In this document: in pieces, positions 5,388 through 6,514 of the stretch
Numbering within the stretch: position 1 is the stretch's first letter
How the letters are laid out: every line of letters starts with the position of its first letter
Assembly (NCBI GenBank): GCA_947587115.1
Contig: CANPXY010000066.1
Coordinates: 1-6,514, forward strand
DNA: 6,514 nt
From: an uncultured Bacilli bacterium
Lineage (GTDB): Bacteria > Bacillota_I > Bacilli_A > RF39 > UBA660
Direction: 5' to 3'
Notes under the pieces: model-generated
What the model was told of the DNA's origin: nothing
Databases searched by the model: none
The model's input: only the letters and a program-made list of their open reading frames with translations
Program-made: the position numbers and the translations under genes

Positions 5388-5990
5388 TTAAAGCAAAATA
5401 CAAATAGTCCCAATAAAGATGATGATCGCTAAAACATTTCGTAACCAAGAAGAATGAAATATTTTAGGAAGCTTTTGAAAGGTCCGCATGAATACGACAT
5501 AAATTCCATAGCCAATAAGACCGCCAATCACATTTAATAGAATATCATCCACATCAAAACAACGTCCAATACTAAGTTGCATCGTCTCGATCAAAGTAGA
5601 CGTTGCTAAAGTCAACACCAAAATCCCTGGTATTTTTTTGAGTTTGAGATAATAACTCATATAAAACCCATAAGGTAAGAACATCAAGATATTTCCTAAA
5701 ACGTTCTTAATAAACAAAGGACTACCCCAATTATATCTTAATATTTCTTTAAATAAAACAAAATTGTTTCGAGAAAAAGTTGAGACGTCACGAAAAGTGA
5801 CCATCTGAAATAAACATAAGATGTAAATGACAAAGGAGAGCATCAATACTTCCTTATAAAAGACAAAGGGCATTTTGTTTTTATAGAGATATGTAATGCG
5901 AAAAAAGATGAGGATGACTAAAGAGATAAACATCGTCGGCCAGGTTAACCGCATGACTTCCCGTATCGTGTTGCTAAGGGGCGACAACAT
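5388..5990 (-). CDS. VanZ-family integral membrane protein
   Basis: A 200-residue hydrophobic protein of the VanZ-like family, named after the teicoplanin-resistance accessory protein VanZ. Visible family signatures are FRD at 66-68, NFVLF at 76-80, NVLGNILMFLPYGF at 96-109 and the conserved block with IETMQ (134-138), GRCFDVDDILLNVIGG (142-157). Hydrophobic segments near 18-35, 47-66, 97-115, 120-136, 150-168 and 184-200 suggest five or six membrane spans. ATG at 5990 is preceded by GAGGTGAGATT, an excellent ribosome binding site. The gene occupies the place where Bacillus-type clusters carry phoH and pgpH. VanZ homologues are common in Bacillota; most have no proven role, and nothing here (no vanHAX, no ligase) indicates a glycopeptide-resistance locus. 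It probably acts at the cell envelope, but the substrate is unknown. Confidence 0.88.
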   Translation of the reverse strand: MLSPLSNTIREVMRLTWPTMFISLVILIFFRITYLYKNKMPFVFYKEVLMLSFVIYILCLFQMVTFRDVSTFSRNNFVLFKEILRYNWGSPLFIKNVLGNILMFLPYGFYMSYYLKLKKIPGILVLTLATSTLIETMQLSIGRCFDVDDILLNVIGGLIGYGIYVVFMRTFQKLPKIFHSSWLRNVLAIIIFIGTICILL

Positions 5991-5999
5991 AATCTCACC

Positions 6000-6514
6000 T
6001 CACTGTTCTTTCGGCTTTTCCAATTTTTCGATATCGATGGATTGCGTTGCTGTAATATCTTCTTTCACTTTGAAAAATACCTCTACTATTATTGTACGCT
6101 CTTTCTCTGTAATTTTCAAAGTTTTTTGCGAAATTATCTCGTCGTTGACACCTAGGTGTTTTTCGAGTTTTTGACTCGAAAGTTCTAAAGCTTTGATTAC
6201 TGCTTCTTCCCTAGTATAGATCTCTTCGATAATACGTTGCTCTTGTTGAACTGAACGATCGAGTTTCAATGGCAAAAGTGCATGATGAATAAGGTTGGTA
6301 TTTTGCTCTTTGGCATTTTTAAAAGGAGTAAAATCAAAAAGATTACAACGCTGATTCAAAAACGAAAGTTGAAGTACCGTTTTCTTGCGTCCCGTTAAAA
6401 ATGATTCTTTATAGTATAGGGGCATCTCCACGGTAGAGCGATACCACGTTTCCGCAAAGATCGTACCTTCTGCTGGCACCACTTTCATAAGTGTATCTTG
6501 ATTTTTAATGACCC
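6000..6514 (-). CDS. yqfD: Sporulation protein YqfD, C-terminal part (cut by window edge)
   Basis: The reading frame is open through the right edge, so the N-terminus lies outside the window; 170 residues are visible, about 40% of a typical YqfD of roughly 400 residues. The visible part begins with VIKNQDTL followed by MKVVPAEGTIFAETWY; a short turn-rich segment ending in G-x-(V/I)-x-A-x-TWY is characteristic of the YqfD family (related to stage IV sporulation proteins). The internal ATG at 6488 is therefore not the start. The C-terminal half is charged and soluble (KLEKHLGVNDEII, then repeated acidic and basic residues), as expected for the extracytoplasmic domain of a single-pass membrane protein. 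It is the first visible gene of the operon; in Bacillus yqfD also stands upstream of ybeY and era. The stop (TGA, 6000-6002) lies 9 bases before the next start. Its biochemical role is not established. Family assignment is from sequence memory. Confidence 0.85.
   Translation of the reverse strand, partial: VIKNQDTLMKVVPAEGTIFAETWYRSTVEMPLYYKESFLTGRKKTVLQLSFLNQRCNLFDFTPFKNAKEQNTNLIHHALLPLKLDRSVQQEQRIIEEIYTREEAVIKALELSSQKLEKHLGVNDEIISQKTLKITEKERTIIVEVFFKVKEDITATQSIDIEKLEKPKEQ

Noticed and set aside
5388..5990. Glycopeptide-resistance gene vanZ
   Set aside because: Only the broad VanZ-like family features are seen; no vanHAX or regulator genes nearby, and chromosomal homologues without resistance are common.
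6000..6488. Complete 162-residue gene starting at ATG 6488
   Set aside because: The frame is open to the window edge and the residues before the ATG fit the YqfD pattern, so this is an internal methionine of a truncated gene.
1..6514. CRISPR arrays, tRNA/rRNA genes, insertion sequences
   Set aside because: No regularly spaced direct repeats, cloverleaf sequences, transposase fragments or target-site duplications were seen.

Overview
The window is an AT-rich, tightly packed stretch of bacterial chromosome with every recognisable gene on the minus strand, so transcription runs from the right edge to the left. Gene content (YqfD, YbeY, DgkA, Era, YqzL, RecO, YuiD-like, glycyl-tRNA synthetase), strong GAGGTGA-type ribosome binding sites, a T-box element and consensus sigma-A promoters point to a low-GC member of the Bacillota. 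The dimeric (alpha2) GlyRS and a compact cluster would fit Erysipelotrichia-like lineages, but that placement is an inference. YqfD suggests a spore-forming ancestry.

Right to centre (6514-2313) is one apparent operon with gaps of about 0-40 bases: the C-terminal part of YqfD (cut by the window edge), a VanZ-family membrane protein, the rRNA maturation endonuclease YbeY, the lipid kinase DgkA, the ribosome-assembly GTPase Era, a 28-residue YqzL-family microprotein, the recombination mediator RecO, and a YuiD-type divergent PAP2 membrane protein. This is a variant of the classical Bacillus yqfD-phoH-pgpH-ybeY-dgkA-cdd-era-yqzL-recO cluster: phoH, pgpH and cdd are absent and a VanZ gene sits in the phoH/pgpH position. 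Between era and yqzL the mRNA can form a nested two-part hairpin (9 bp plus 10 bp) that overlaps the yqzL ribosome binding site and start codon.

Centre to left (2290-165) is a second transcription unit. A good promoter (TTGACG-17-TAAAAT) precedes a leader with an unmistakable T-box antiterminator (UGGAACC bulge flanked by two 6-bp helices), then a LOG-family nucleotide-binding protein and glyS. The UGGA of the bulge fits the UCCA end of tRNA-Gly, so the element logically senses uncharged glycine tRNA and controls GlyRS and, unusually, the LOG protein in front of it. The leader downstream of this promoter is only about 135 bases, apparently too short for a canonical Stem I, and its 3' half can form an 18-bp stem enclosing the antiterminator and leading into a U-rich tract.

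Left edge (148-1): directly after glyS lies a perfect-consensus promoter (TTGACA-17-TATAAT) reading left. Its transcript carries a 12-bp inverted repeat (10-21 with 81-92) enclosing two smaller possible hairpins, which could be a structured leader or small RNA. A 30-codon open frame running off the edge overlaps it; I do not recognise it.
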